21,446 nt of DNA from Pseudomonadota bacterium (GCA_023399815.1 JAEWOJ010000092.1:1-21446), one strand, 5' to 3'. Counted from the first letter of the stretch, positions 6,301-14,214 are shown. Notes: generated by a model from the sequence alone, not told the origin. Program-made: numbers and translations.

Positions 6301-8574
6301 TCAGGCCTGATCGGCCTCACCCACCGGCAGTGCCGCCTTCTTCGGCGCCACCCACAGGCGGAACACGAACCAGGCCAGCGCCAGTGCGCCGACGCTAAAC
6401 AGCGTGTCGGCCGGTACCCGCATCCACACCAGCATGTCCACGATCGGCTGCTGCATGAACTCGGCCGAGCGCGCATACCAGTAACCGTGCTTGAGCGCGG
6501 CGTTGAGCTGCAGGATGCCCAGCGGCAGCAGGGTGAGCGCGGCCATGCCGGCCAGGCCCAGGTTCAGTGCCCAAAAGCTGAGCTTGAGCAGCTTCTCGCT
6601 CCACACCACGTTCGGCTTGAGGCCGCGCAGGCAGAACAGCATCAGGCCGATGCCGAGCATGCCGTACACGCCGAACAGCGCGGTGTGGCCGTGGGTCGGA
6701 GTCAGGTTCAGGCCCTGCATGTAGTACAGCGACAGCGGCGGATTGATCAGGAAGCCGAACAGGCCGGCGCCCACCAGGTTCCAGAACGAGACCGCGATGA
6801 AGAACAGGATCGGCCACTTGTACTTGGCCATCCACGGCGTCGCCTTGCCCATGCGGTAGTTGTGGTACGCCTCGAAGCCGACGTAGGCCAGCGGCACCAC
6901 TTCCAGCGCGCTGAAGCTGGCACCCAGCGCGATGACCGCGGTCGGGGTGCCGGCGAAGTACAGGTGGTGCAGGGTGCCGAGCACGCCGCCGGCCATGAAC
7001 ACGATGGTGGCGAACAGCACGGCCACCGTGGCCGACTTCACCTGCAGCATGCCCAGGCGGGTGAACAGGAAGGCGATGACCGCCACCGCGAACACCTCGA
7101 AGAAGCCCTCCACCCACAGGTGCACCACCCACCAGCGCCAATACTCGACCATCGACAGGTGCGTGTGCTCGCCCCACATCAGGCCGGCGGCGTAGAACAG
7201 GCCGATGGCGACCACCGACAGGAACAGCAGGCTGACGATCGACTTGGATTCGCCGCCGTTCCTGATCGCCGGCCACAGCGCACGGCCGACCAGGGTCAGC
7301 CACAGCACCAGGCCGATGAACAGGAACCACTGCCAGAAGCGGCCCAGGTCCACGTATTCCCAGCCCTGGTGGCCGAACCAGAAGTTGTATTTCAGGCCCA
7401 GCTTCTGCATCACCGCGAACCACTGGCCGGCGAACGCGCCGACCACGATCACGATCAGGCAGACCCACAGGAAGTTCACGCCCAGTCGCTGGAACTTCGG
7501 CTCGTGGCCGGAGATCGCCGGGGCGATGTACAGGCCCATGCCCAGCCACGCGGTGGCGATCCACAGCACCGCCAGCTGCGTGTGCCAGGTGCGCGTGAGC
7601 GAGTACGGCAGCACGTCGGCGATGGCGAAGCCGTAGGCCTGCTGGCCTTCGACCTGGTAGTGCGCGGTGATGGCGCCGAGCAGAATCTGGGTCAGGAACA
7701 GCGCGATCACCACCCAGAAGTACTTGGCGGTGGCGCGCATCGACGGAGTGATCTTGATAGCGGCCAGCGGATCGGTCTTCGGCAGCGCCGGCGCCATCTC
7801 GTCGCCGTGGTTGACCGCGTAGTGCCAGCCGAGCAGGGCCACACCGGCGATCAGGAACAGGATGCTGAACACCGTCCAGATGAAGGTGCTCGGCGGCGCG
7901 GTGTTGCCGACCAGGCTGTCGGACGGCCAGTTGGCGGTGTAGGTGATGTCCGAACCGGGACGCTCGGTCACCGAGGCCCAGGCCGCCCACCAGTAGAAGG
8001 CTGTCAGCTCGCGACGGTGCCCGGCATCGGGCACGGTGTCGTTGCGCATGGCATAGGCCTCGCGCAGGCCGGCGGTGGCCGGGTCGGCCGAGAACAGGCT
8101 CTCGTAGTGCGCGGCGACCGTGGCGATCGCTGCGGCGCGGTCGTTGTCCACGGTGATCGTGCCGTCGACGGCGTCGTAGGTGTTGGGGCGCAGCAGGGCC
8201 TGCACGCGCTTGGCGTAGGCGGCCTGGGTGGCTTCGTCTAGCTGCGTGTGGTTCTCCGCGCCGGCCTCGCGCCTGGCCCAGATGTCGAGGACGGCCTCGG
8301 CCTCGCGGTGCAGCCAGTCCGCGCCCCAGTCCGGCGCGACGTAGCCGCCGTGACCCCAGATGGAGCCGAGCTGCTGGCCGCCGATCGACTGCCAGACCTG
8401 GCGGCCGGTCTCGATGTCCTGGCGGGTGAAGATGACCCGGCCGTCCTCGGTCACGACCTTGTCGGGCAGAGGGGGCGCCTGGCGGTGGACCTCGCTGCCG
8501 ACCCATAGCAGGACGGCGAACGAGGCGATGAGCAGGGCTGCCAGCCCCACCCACAGCTTGCGTGTCGAATTCAT
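6301..8574 (-). CDS. norB: Quinol-dependent nitric oxide reductase (qNOR)
   Basis: Reduces two NO to N2O in the cytoplasmic membrane with electrons from quinol. The 757 residues fit the single-subunit qNOR form: one N-terminal helix (7-27), a periplasmic region fused in place of NorC (about 30-225), then about twelve helices. Heme and FeB ligand candidates are H331 (RTWHTQL), H485 with E489 (VVHLWVEGFFEVF), H536-H537 (GTLHHLYF) and H628/H630 (TPTHGHTALF). The start at 8574 has an AGGAGAG ribosome site seven bases upstream. A longer frame to 8643 would run through the FNR box and is rejected. It is transcribed alone, from an FNR-type promoter to a strong terminator, and removes the NO made by NirK. 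Confidence 0.97.
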   Translation of the reverse strand: MNSTRKLWVGLAALLIASFAVLLWVGSEVHRQAPPLPDKVVTEDGRVIFTRQDIETGRQVWQSIGGQQLGSIWGHGGYVAPDWGADWLHREAEAVLDIWARREAGAENHTQLDEATQAAYAKRVQALLRPNTYDAVDGTITVDNDRAAAIATVAAHYESLFSADPATAGLREAYAMRNDTVPDAGHRRELTAFYWWAAWASVTERPGSDITYTANWPSDSLVGNTAPPSTFIWTVFSILFLIAGVALLGWHYAVNHGDEMAPALPKTDPLAAIKITPSMRATAKYFWVVIALFLTQILLGAITAHYQVEGQQAYGFAIADVLPYSLTRTWHTQLAVLWIATAWLGMGLYIAPAISGHEPKFQRLGVNFLWVCLIVIVVGAFAGQWFAVMQKLGLKYNFWFGHQGWEYVDLGRFWQWFLFIGLVLWLTLVGRALWPAIRNGGESKSIVSLLFLSVVAIGLFYAAGLMWGEHTHLSMVEYWRWWVVHLWVEGFFEVFAVAVIAFLFTRLGMLQVKSATVAVLFATIVFMAGGVLGTLHHLYFAGTPTAVIALGASFSALEVVPLAYVGFEAYHNYRMGKATPWMAKYKWPILFFIAVSFWNLVGAGLFGFLINPPLSLYYMQGLNLTPTHGHTALFGVYGMLGIGLMLFCLRGLKPNVVWSEKLLKLSFWALNLGLAGMAALTLLPLGILQLNAALKHGYWYARSAEFMQQPIVDMLVWMRVPADTLFSVGALALAWFVFRLWVAPKKAALPVGEADQA

Positions 8575-8594
8575 GATGCGGCTCTCCTGGGGAA

Positions 8595-8643
8595 CGGCCG
8601 CATCATCGGCGCGGCTGTCCAGGGGCTCCATGACGCAGGTCAA
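8595..8643 (-). promoter_or_regulatory. FNR-type promoter of norB
   Basis: TTGACCTGCGTCAT on the minus strand (8630-8643) departs from the palindrome only in the last base. With its centre at -41.5 the transcript starts at 8595, and GATGAT at 8602-8607 is the -10 element. The resulting leader of about 21 bases contains the AGGAGAG ribosome site, so box, -10, leader and start codon agree. Confidence 0.85.
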
Positions 8644-8689
8644 GCGCGGCGGCGATTACGGTCCCGGGGCCCGGTGAGCCGGCTGGCGC

Positions 8690-9190
8690 CGTTGCCCTTG
8701 CCTTTTGCCCTTGTTGTCGCCCTGCTTTTGCTTTGCTTCCGACTTTGACTTCTCCGGCCGTAGAGCGAGCCGAGCACCGCAGCGGGGCAGGGGGCGAAGA
8801 GGCGCACGTGTCTGAGCGAAGCGAGTTGTGCGCCGTCCCCCTGGCCCGCGAGGAGCGCAGGGGACCGGCGGGCGCAGCCCGACGGATCGCGGCCCGGCCC
8901 GTGTCCGTGTTTTCTCTTGGTTACTTCTCTTTGCACGAGCAAAGAGAAGTAACTCGCTCCTGCGAAGCAGGGGCGAAAGCTTTGCTGTCAAGCTTCTGTC
9001 ATGGCTGTTGCACTTGGAAAAGCGAAGCAACAGCAGGGGAAAGATCAAAGGCTTTCGCTCCCCTTCGGGGCGCGAGCTACTTTGACCAGCCATTACCAGC
9101 CATTCGGCTGTTTGAAAGCGCCTCGGCTGTTGAAAGGCTCTTCTTTGCTCGTGCAAAGAAAAGATAGCCAAAAGAAACGGGTATCCGGAT
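8690..9190 (+). repeat. Hairpin-rich intergenic repeat region
   Basis: The 793 bases between norB and the next gene hold no credible gene. A TTGCC/TTGCT-rich head ending in TTTGACTTCTCC (8690-8756) resembles the heads of the repeats near 5979 and 13237. Next is a long hairpin: CAGGGGG/CCCCCTG at 8788-8794 and 8837-8843 enclosing GGCGCAC/GTGCGCC at 8801-8807 and 8828-8834. A perfect 15-bp hairpin follows (8920-8934 with 8939-8953). A related CTTTGC-TCGT-GCAAAG palindrome stands in inverted context at 9143-9158. The two outer parts, around 8905-8955 and 9138-9188, align as imperfect terminal inverted repeats. It looks like a non-coding mobile or structural element typical of this family of bacteria. 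Confidence 0.7.
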
Positions 9191-9201
9191 TTTAGTGTGG
9201 G
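9179..9201 (+). repeat. Left boundary motif of accessory segment
   Basis: The motif GGATTTTAGTGTGGG at 9187-9201, preceded by GGGTATCC, reappears in inverted orientation at 12945-12967 (extended, imperfect), 12889-12903 and 12843-12857. The segment between carries the RHS-tip operon and an ISL3 transposase. It may be a transposase-binding or end sequence; this is inferred from repetition and placement. Confidence 0.7.
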
Positions 9202-9367
9202 GAGGCTGTTCTAGCCGTTCCTTGCCTTCCAGCTCTTGCCTGTAGGTTTCAGGCTTCTCCAGCTCTTCCTCTTTTCAGCCTTGCATGTGGGATTTGGCCT
9301 GTTGACCAGATAGACAGCCTGCTTGCGGCAAGTCTAGGATTCAGCCAACTCACCGGGGGCAGGACGC

Positions 9368-10372
9368 ATGGGGAAGCCGGCTCGCCGCCATTGGATCGCG
9401 TGCCTGTTTGGGCTGTGTTTCGCTGCAGTGCTCGCACCGGCTTGGGCCTCGGACCCGCTGGCGGCGCTCAAGGCGCAGTTCGCGCTCGCCGACGCCAAGG
9501 TGGACTACGCCACCGCCAAACTGACCGTCGATCGCCTGATCGATCCTGGCGTCGATACAGCCGCCATCCGTCGCGAGCTCGACCGCTGGGAGCAGGCAAT
9601 CCGCACGAACGTGCCAGCAGGTGCCAATGGCCGCCAGACGCTCGATGCCCTGCTCAAGACGCTGTACCAGCCAGGCCGCTGGAACGACGGCAAGCCCTTC
9701 AGCTACGACTTGGACGACCCGCTGGGCAAGAAGCCGGTCAACAAGCGGCTGGCGACCTATCTGGCCACCCGCAAGGGCAATTGCGTGTCGATGCCGATCC
9801 TGGTCGCGATTCTGGGCCAGCGCCTCGGCCTGACCATCACACTGTCCACGGCACCGGAACACGTCATGGCGATGTTCGCCGACGACACGCAACAGGCTTG
9901 GGTGTACGTCGAGGCGACCGGCGGCGGCTACAAGCGCGACGAAAGCTACATCCGCGACACGGGTATCAGCCAGACCGCCCTCGACAACGAGATCTACCTG
10001 CGGCCGTTGTATCCGCGTGAAAGCGTTGGCGTGATCGCCAGCACCCTGATGGAGCACTATGCGCGGAAAGGTGATGGGGATGCGTTGATGGCGGTTGCCG
10101 ACTTGGCCCTGGCCGCCAATCCCAAGGACACCGTGGCGATGGTCTGGAAGGCCAATGCCTACTATCTGCAAATCCAGGAGCGCTATCGGAAGCCATATCC
10201 GAACGCCGCCGATATTCCGGCGGACAAGGTGGCGGACTTCCAGCGACTCAGCCGGGAGAACCTGGCTTGGTTTGAGAGGGCTGAGGCGTTAGGCTGGGCC
10301 CAGAAGACACCCGAGCAGGATGCGGCTTACCTGCAATCGATTCAGCGCGAGAAGACGAAGAGGGGGCAATGA
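9368..10372 (+). CDS. Secreted transglutaminase-like (SirB1/Transglut_core2) protein
   Basis: A 334-residue protein with a signal peptide (residues 8-27, ending APAWA-S). The middle carries a transglutaminase-type core: C139 in RKGNCVSMPILVAILGQRLG, H165 in PEHVMAMF, and E182 in WVYVEAT where the family often has Asp. The C-terminal 120 residues are helical and look TPR-like (DALMAVADLALAANPKDTVA). Such proteins may cleave or cross-link proteins, or be inactive scaffolds; the substrate is unknown. The ATG at 9368 has AGGA just upstream. Its stop overlaps the next ATG by four bases. Base composition matches the chromosome better than the genes after it. Confidence 0.85.
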   Translation: MGKPARRHWIACLFGLCFAAVLAPAWASDPLAALKAQFALADAKVDYATAKLTVDRLIDPGVDTAAIRRELDRWEQAIRTNVPAGANGRQTLDALLKTLYQPGRWNDGKPFSYDLDDPLGKKPVNKRLATYLATRKGNCVSMPILVAILGQRLGLTITLSTAPEHVMAMFADDTQQAWVYVEATGGGYKRDESYIRDTGISQTALDNEIYLRPLYPRESVGVIASTLMEHYARKGDGDALMAVADLALAANPKDTVAMVWKANAYYLQIQERYRKPYPNAADIPADKVADFQRLSRENLAWFERAEALGWAQKTPEQDAAYLQSIQREKTKRGQ

Positions 10373-11037
10373 TGCGGAACTTTGGTCTTGCAGCATTGAG
10401 CATGGTGTTGTTAGCGGCCTCAGGCATGGCGGAAGCACGCTGGTTGTCGGTCGACCCCGTCCAAGCCAATGCCAATAACGGCCAGAGCTTTAACCGGTAC
10501 TGGTATGCCAACAACAACCCCTACAAGTTCAAGGATCCAGACGGCAGAGATGTTGTTTTCTCTGTTGATCCGAATGCTGCAGGTGGGAACGGGCATACAA
10601 CTTTGTATTTCCAAAGCCCTAATGGAAATTGGTATGCGTATAACCAAGGTGCTGCTGGGGATGGCGGTTCAAGTGGTCAATACACTTTTGTTTCGGGACG
10701 CAGCCAACAGGCAGGAGTGTCGATAACGCGTATTGATGCGAGCGCTGTTCCAACGGATGGCTTGCGTATACAAACCACCCAGAAGCAAGACGTCAAAATA
10801 ACTCTTAGTGCAGTCGAAAGCATGAAGAGTCACAACGATGGATCTAGCGAATACAACCTCTACAGCAATAACTGCACAGACGCTGCAGTGGATGTCGTCA
10901 ACAATTCAGGCGCCGGCATCACGGTCTCAAACCCCGCCACGGTTGTACGGCCAAATGTATGGATAAATGAAGTCAAGAATGACAAGGGTGCTGTGAAAGT
11001 GACAGAACCCGTCAAGAAAGAGAAAGAAAACCAATGA
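10369..11037 (+). CDS. Secreted RHS-terminal-motif protein with candidate papain-like toxin domain
   Basis: A 222-residue protein. Residues 1-23 form a signal peptide (LAALSMVLLAASGMAEA). It is joined directly to RHS core-end sequence: RWLSVDP at 24-30 and NRYWYANNNPYKFKDPDGR at 42-60. In normal RHS proteins this motif stands after many hundreds of repeat residues and just before the toxin domain. The remaining 160 residues carry GHTTLYF (H76) and YNLYSNNCTDAAVDVV (C169). That His-then-Cys order is known from circularly permuted NlpC/P60 or LRAT-like papain folds. Peptidase, amidase or acyltransferase toxin activity is therefore possible but unproven. The gene is much AT-richer than its neighbours and overlaps genes on both sides by four bases. 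ATG at 10372 is an equal start. Confidence 0.75.
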   Translation: MMRNFGLAALSMVLLAASGMAEARWLSVDPVQANANNGQSFNRYWYANNNPYKFKDPDGRDVVFSVDPNAAGGNGHTTLYFQSPNGNWYAYNQGAAGDGGSSGQYTFVSGRSQQAGVSITRIDASAVPTDGLRIQTTQKQDVKITLSAVESMKSHNDGSSEYNLYSNNCTDAAVDVVNNSGAGITVSNPATVVRPNVWINEVKNDKGAVKVTEPVKKEKENQ

Positions 11038-11459
11038 GATTGTTGCTGCCTGGCATTGCACTAGTAACGCTGCTCTCAGCGTGTGCTGCCCGCAGCGAGG
11101 TTCGTGTCGAATCAGAAATTGACGGAGCGAGTGTGACCGCATGGCTCTATACCGCTAATGAAGCGGCAGATAAGAGCGACACACTAGTTCATGGGCGCAT
11201 CGAAATAAGAGCGCAGAAGCCTATCGTATCTGCGAAGCTGGATTGCATAGGTCTTGCGGCAGAGACAGTTGGCAGCAAGCAAATTTATGTAGACAGCGTT
11301 GCGAGTGTATTAACGGATACTTATCCGGCAAGGGATGGCATGGTTGCCGCCAAGGTTTACTGGCTTATTCCAAAAATTCGTCCTGATGATTTGGATCTGA
11401 GTCAACTTCGGCTGTCAATTAACCAGAAAAACAGCAATCACGAATGCGTTAAGTATTGA
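11034..11459 (+). CDS. Small lipoprotein, candidate immunity or partner protein
   Basis: A 141-residue protein with a lipoprotein signal: MRLLLPGIALVTLLSAC, lipobox LSAC, with C17 as the lipidated residue. The mature part looks beta-rich, with two further cysteines (C70 and C138) that could pair in the periplasm. I recognise no family. The start overlaps the stop of the RHS-tip gene (ATGA), so translation is probably coupled. AT-rich composition matches that gene and suggests shared origin. Lipoprotein or periplasmic immunity proteins commonly follow genes for cell-wall-directed toxins; that reading is inference. There is no obvious intrinsic terminator before the converging transposase gene. 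Confidence 0.75.
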   Translation: MRLLLPGIALVTLLSACAARSEVRVESEIDGASVTAWLYTANEAADKSDTLVHGRIEIRAQKPIVSAKLDCIGLAAETVGSKQIYVDSVASVLTDTYPARDGMVAAKVYWLIPKIRPDDLDLSQLRLSINQKNSNHECVKY

Positions 11460-11460
11460 A

Positions 11461-12967
11461 GCGTCAACTCCCACGCATAGCTGGCTACTACTCGAAATAC
11501 CCCTCCTCCAGCAGCCTTGCCAACGTCGGGATGTAAGGCCCGTACTCCACGACACGAGTGACCTGCTTCTTGCGCGTCATTGTCGCCATGGTCATCAGCT
11601 GCATGACATTCGTATCCACCCGATCGTCGTCGACCAGCACCTTCTCGACCACGGCCCCATCCTTGCGCGCCTTGGCGTCGTAGAGCATGCGCGCCCGGAT
11701 CACCTCGAAACTGTAGCCCCTGCCCATGCGTTTCATGTCCTTGGCCAGTCGGTTGACGGATTCAGTATAGGCATTGGTGATGGGCTGCTCGAAGTAAGCG
11801 AAGATTTCGTCGTGCCAGTTGTGCACGGCAGTGGTCAGATCCTTGAACGTCCCCGCCAGTTCCGAGGGGATGTTGCCTAGCCACTTGGTGCACGCCGCTT
11901 CGGCGTCAGTCCGGGTCTTGTGATCCCAGATCGACAGGAAGCCTTCCTTGAGGGCATGCGCTTCCCCAAGCTCGGGAAACTGCGTGAACCATGCCACTGC
12001 GCGCTGCATGTCCGCGCCCGTGAGGTCGTGCTGGCGTTTGAGCAGCAGGAATCGCTCGTCTTTGAGCTTGAGTCGCTGCCGGACCGGCATGCCTTTGCGT
12101 ATGCGTTTGCGCAGCTTCTCCAGCGCGTCATTGGCCATCCGCTGGATATGGAAGCGATCGACCACGATCCGCGCCTGCGGCAGCGTGGCACGCACCACCT
12201 GCTTGTAGACGGCGTACATGTCCATCGCCACCCACTCGATGGTGTCCTTGTCGCGCAGGCTGCGGAAATAGGGCAGCAGATCGGCCTTGGCGCGGCTGGG
12301 CCGTAGATCGAACACGGTCTTGCGCTCGACGTTGGTGATCATGGCGCGGTACTGGCCGATGATCTTCAGTTCGTCGATCCCGAGGATGCGCGGCGTCGCG
12401 AACTTGATCGTGCGCCCGATCTCCTCGACGAAGTCGTCGAAGACATGGCGGATCGTCTTCTCATCCAGCGCCACTTCACGAGCCAAGGCGGCGAAGGTCT
12501 TGGTGAAGCTCTGCTCACGGACATAACGCACCAAGCGGGTCGTGGCTTGGCGCTTGCCGTCGAAGTCGGCCACCGGCTCGAACAAGGTCTTGCCGCAGCC
12601 TGTGCAGCGATAGCGGCGGCGCTGGATGAAGACTTCGACCGGCTTGCCGTGCGACGGCGTGTCCTGGAACGACTGCTCCTGCGAACCGTGGCCGTGCAAG
12701 CGACCCCTCCTGCACAACGGGCAAGTCGTCCAACTCAATACGCCTTCGGCTTTGACGACGTAGCGATCTTCGCTGCTGAGGACTTCAAGCGTCTTCAGGC
12801 TGCGCAATTGGAGAAAGTCGGTCACTCAGTACCTTGGGCAAGCCCACACTGAAATCCGACTTTTACTATAATACGCACATCCTCAAAGCCAACACTAAAA
12901 TCCATTTTTAGAAGTGATAGCTACAAGAGCCCGAAACCCCTAATCCCACACCAGATTCCGGATACCC
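11461..12967 (-). mobile_element. ISL3-type insertion sequence or remnant (limits uncertain)
   Basis: The transposase gene plus its right flank with three related copies of a 15-base motif (12843-12857, 12889-12903, 12945-12959) form the likely element. The left limit is set at the end of the lipoprotein gene only because no inverted partner could be paired with confidence there. Alternatively the true mobile unit is larger and reaches the matching motif at 9179-9201. Confidence 0.5.
11488..12825 (-). CDS. ISL3-family transposase
   Basis: A 445-residue full-length transposase. An N-terminal zinc-finger region has C35-x2-C38 and C74-x2-C77 (CPLC and CTGC). The central DDE core is D151 (ILGIDELKI), D202 (AMDMYAVYK) and E355 (ITNAYTESVNRL). 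The start is GTG at 12825, with AAGG about six bases upstream. The open frame is intact, so the protein is probably active. The right flank carries repeated CCCACACTGAAATCC-type motifs. A clear matching left terminal repeat was not found beyond the stop, so the exact limits of the insertion sequence are unresolved. Confidence 0.93.
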   Translation of the reverse strand: MTDFLQLRSLKTLEVLSSEDRYVVKAEGVLSWTTCPLCRRGRLHGHGSQEQSFQDTPSHGKPVEVFIQRRRYRCTGCGKTLFEPVADFDGKRQATTRLVRYVREQSFTKTFAALAREVALDEKTIRHVFDDFVEEIGRTIKFATPRILGIDELKIIGQYRAMITNVERKTVFDLRPSRAKADLLPYFRSLRDKDTIEWVAMDMYAVYKQVVRATLPQARIVVDRFHIQRMANDALEKLRKRIRKGMPVRQRLKLKDERFLLLKRQHDLTGADMQRAVAWFTQFPELGEAHALKEGFLSIWDHKTRTDAEAACTKWLGNIPSELAGTFKDLTTAVHNWHDEIFAYFEQPITNAYTESVNRLAKDMKRMGRGYSFEVIRARMLYDAKARKDGAVVEKVLVDDDRVDTNVMQLMTMATMTRKKQVTRVVEYGPYIPTLARLLEEGYFE

Positions 12968-12978
12968 AAAGAAACACG

Positions 12979-13237
12979 CCCCTGCCTCCGCGCCCACGGC
13001 ACTGCGTGCCGTGGGTCCACTCCGCCGTCGGGATTTTTCTACGCGACCCAGCTGCGATGCAGCTGGGGCTGGGGCAGGCACCTCACGGTGCCAGCCCGCT
13101 CACCGGGGCGAAGCAGTGCTTCGCCTCTTTCCGGTTCGCCCCTGTCGCGTAGAAAAACGACGTGCATCCATGCACGTTGCCCTTCGGGTTTTTCCCGCCG
13201 GCTCCGTCGCTGCGGAAGGGGACCCGGAAGTCAAAAG
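12979..13237 (-). repeat. Structured intergenic repeat, copy 2 (expanded central hairpin)
   Basis: Inverted relative to copy 1 (5979-6151) and longer. The outer frame is shared. The central stem is TTTTTCTACGCGAC at 13034-13047 with its complement at 13144-13157, enclosing about 96 bases that hold three further hairpins: CCAGCTGC/GCAGCTGG, GGCACC/GGTGCC and GGCGAAGC/GCTTCGCC. A 10-bp hairpin with loop TGC lies at 12993-13015. The whole 633-base gap between the transposase and fnr holds only repeats. At about 13287-13320 a further C-rich hairpin around TTCGCAC/GTGCGAA is seen. No credible gene is present. Confidence 0.85.
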
Positions 13238-13435
13238 CGCGAAGCAAGATCATGGCAATGGCAACGGCGAGAGCCCCCCCCTCCCCGGCCCTCCCCTTCG
13301 CACTGCGTGCGAAAGGGAGGGGGTAATGGCTAAGCAACGGTGGGGGCCGGTGGCTGTTTGGGAGGCCGAGTGGATTCCGGAGGGGGAGGGTGATGCAGCA
13401 GGAGTTTCGCGGCTGCTTCACCGGCACATCGCGCT

Positions 13436-13453
13436 GTCGGGGTGATCCCCGAC
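13436..13453 (-). terminator. Candidate hairpin after fnr
   Basis: A perfect 7-bp stem (GTCGGGG/CCCCGAC) with a 4-base loop begins five bases after the fnr stop on the minus strand. No run of T follows, so it may be a 3' stabilising hairpin and not a strong terminator. Confidence 0.45.
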
Positions 13454-13458
13454 CTGCT

Positions 13459-14214
13459 TCAGTCGCGCAGGACCGCCAGCGCCAGCGCTTCCAGCCGCGG
13501 TAGATCCAGGATCTCCACGTCGCGCTGCTTGATGTGCAGCAGCCCGTCCTGCTCGAACCGGCGCAGTACCCGGCTCACCGTCTCCGGTGCCTGGCGCAGG
13601 TAGTTGGCGATATCGGTGCGCGCCATCGTCAGCTGGAAACGCCGTGGCGAAAAGCCACGCGCGGACAGGCGCCGCGACAGCCCGATCAGGAACGCGGCCA
13701 TGCGCTCGTCGGCGCTGTTGTCGCGCGCGAACAGCGAGGCCACGCCGATGTCGTGGCTCATCAGCTTGAACAGGTGCTGCTGCAGGTTGGGCAGGCGCGC
13801 GGCCAGCAGCGCGATGCGCGGGAACGAGAAACGGCACAGCATCACCGTGTCCAGCGCCACTGCGTTGCATGGGTAGCGGTCGCCGTGGATCGCGTTCAGG
13901 CCGATCACCTCGCCCGGCAGGTGGAAGCCCAGTACCTGCTCGTGGCCGTTGCGGTCGGTCTGGTAGGTCTTGACCGTGCCGGCGCGGACCGCGGCGATCG
14001 CGCCGAACGGGTCGCCCTCGCGGAACACGTGCTCGCCCGCCCGCAGCGGGCCGACGTGCTCGACCAGCACGTGCAGGTCGGCCAGCGCGCCCTTGTCCAT
14101 GCCCTCGGACAGGCATGCCTGCGAGAACGCGCAGGTGGAGCAGAACGTCAGGGAATCGCCATCGTCGGCGACGATGCGCGCATCGGTGCGCGGGAAGACC
14201 AGCGGCGAACTCAT
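13459..14214 (-). CDS. fnr: FNR/Anr-type [4Fe-4S] oxygen-sensing transcription regulator
   Basis: A 251-residue CRP/FNR-family regulator. The iron-sulfur ligands fit FNR: C25, C28 and C34 (FCSTCAFSQACL) and C127 (TVMLCRF). A cyclic-nucleotide-fold domain follows (about 45-150), then a dimer helix and a C-terminal helix-turn-helix. The recognition helix reads ETVSRVLRRF (E211, S214, R215), the residues FNR uses to read TTGAT half-sites. The start at 14214 has GGGAG upstream; an in-frame extension to 14373 runs into hemN and is rejected. It follows hemN by 19 bases and is probably co-transcribed from the FNR box at 15666-15679, giving autoregulation. It is the likely reader of the boxes before nirK, nnrS and norB, though a Dnr-type regulator elsewhere could share them. 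Confidence 0.95.
   Translation of the reverse strand: MSSPLVFPRTDARIVADDGDSLTFCSTCAFSQACLSEGMDKGALADLHVLVEHVGPLRAGEHVFREGDPFGAIAAVRAGTVKTYQTDRNGHEQVLGFHLPGEVIGLNAIHGDRYPCNAVALDTVMLCRFSFPRIALLAARLPNLQQHLFKLMSHDIGVASLFARDNSADERMAAFLIGLSRRLSARGFSPRRFQLTMARTDIANYLRQAPETVSRVLRRFEQDGLLHIKQRDVEILDLPRLEALALAVLRD

Noticed and set aside
6301..8643. norB start at 8643
   Set aside because: The extension would read through the FNR box and -10 element and is not qNOR-like. The ATG at 8574 has AGGAGAG upstream.
8656..9195. Several open frames on both strands in the gap after norB
   Set aside because: They translate hairpin and TIR-like repeat sequence, overlap each other on both strands and match no protein pattern.
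10369..11037. RHS fragment as a plain pseudogene
   Set aside because: The frame begins with a good signal peptide and coupled start, stays open to a coupled stop and keeps candidate catalytic residues. A decayed origin cannot be excluded but is less likely.
13011..13445. Plus-strand open frame in the gap before fnr
   Set aside because: It runs through the hairpin repeat, has biased arginine-rich translation and no ribosome site. It is repeat DNA, not a gene.
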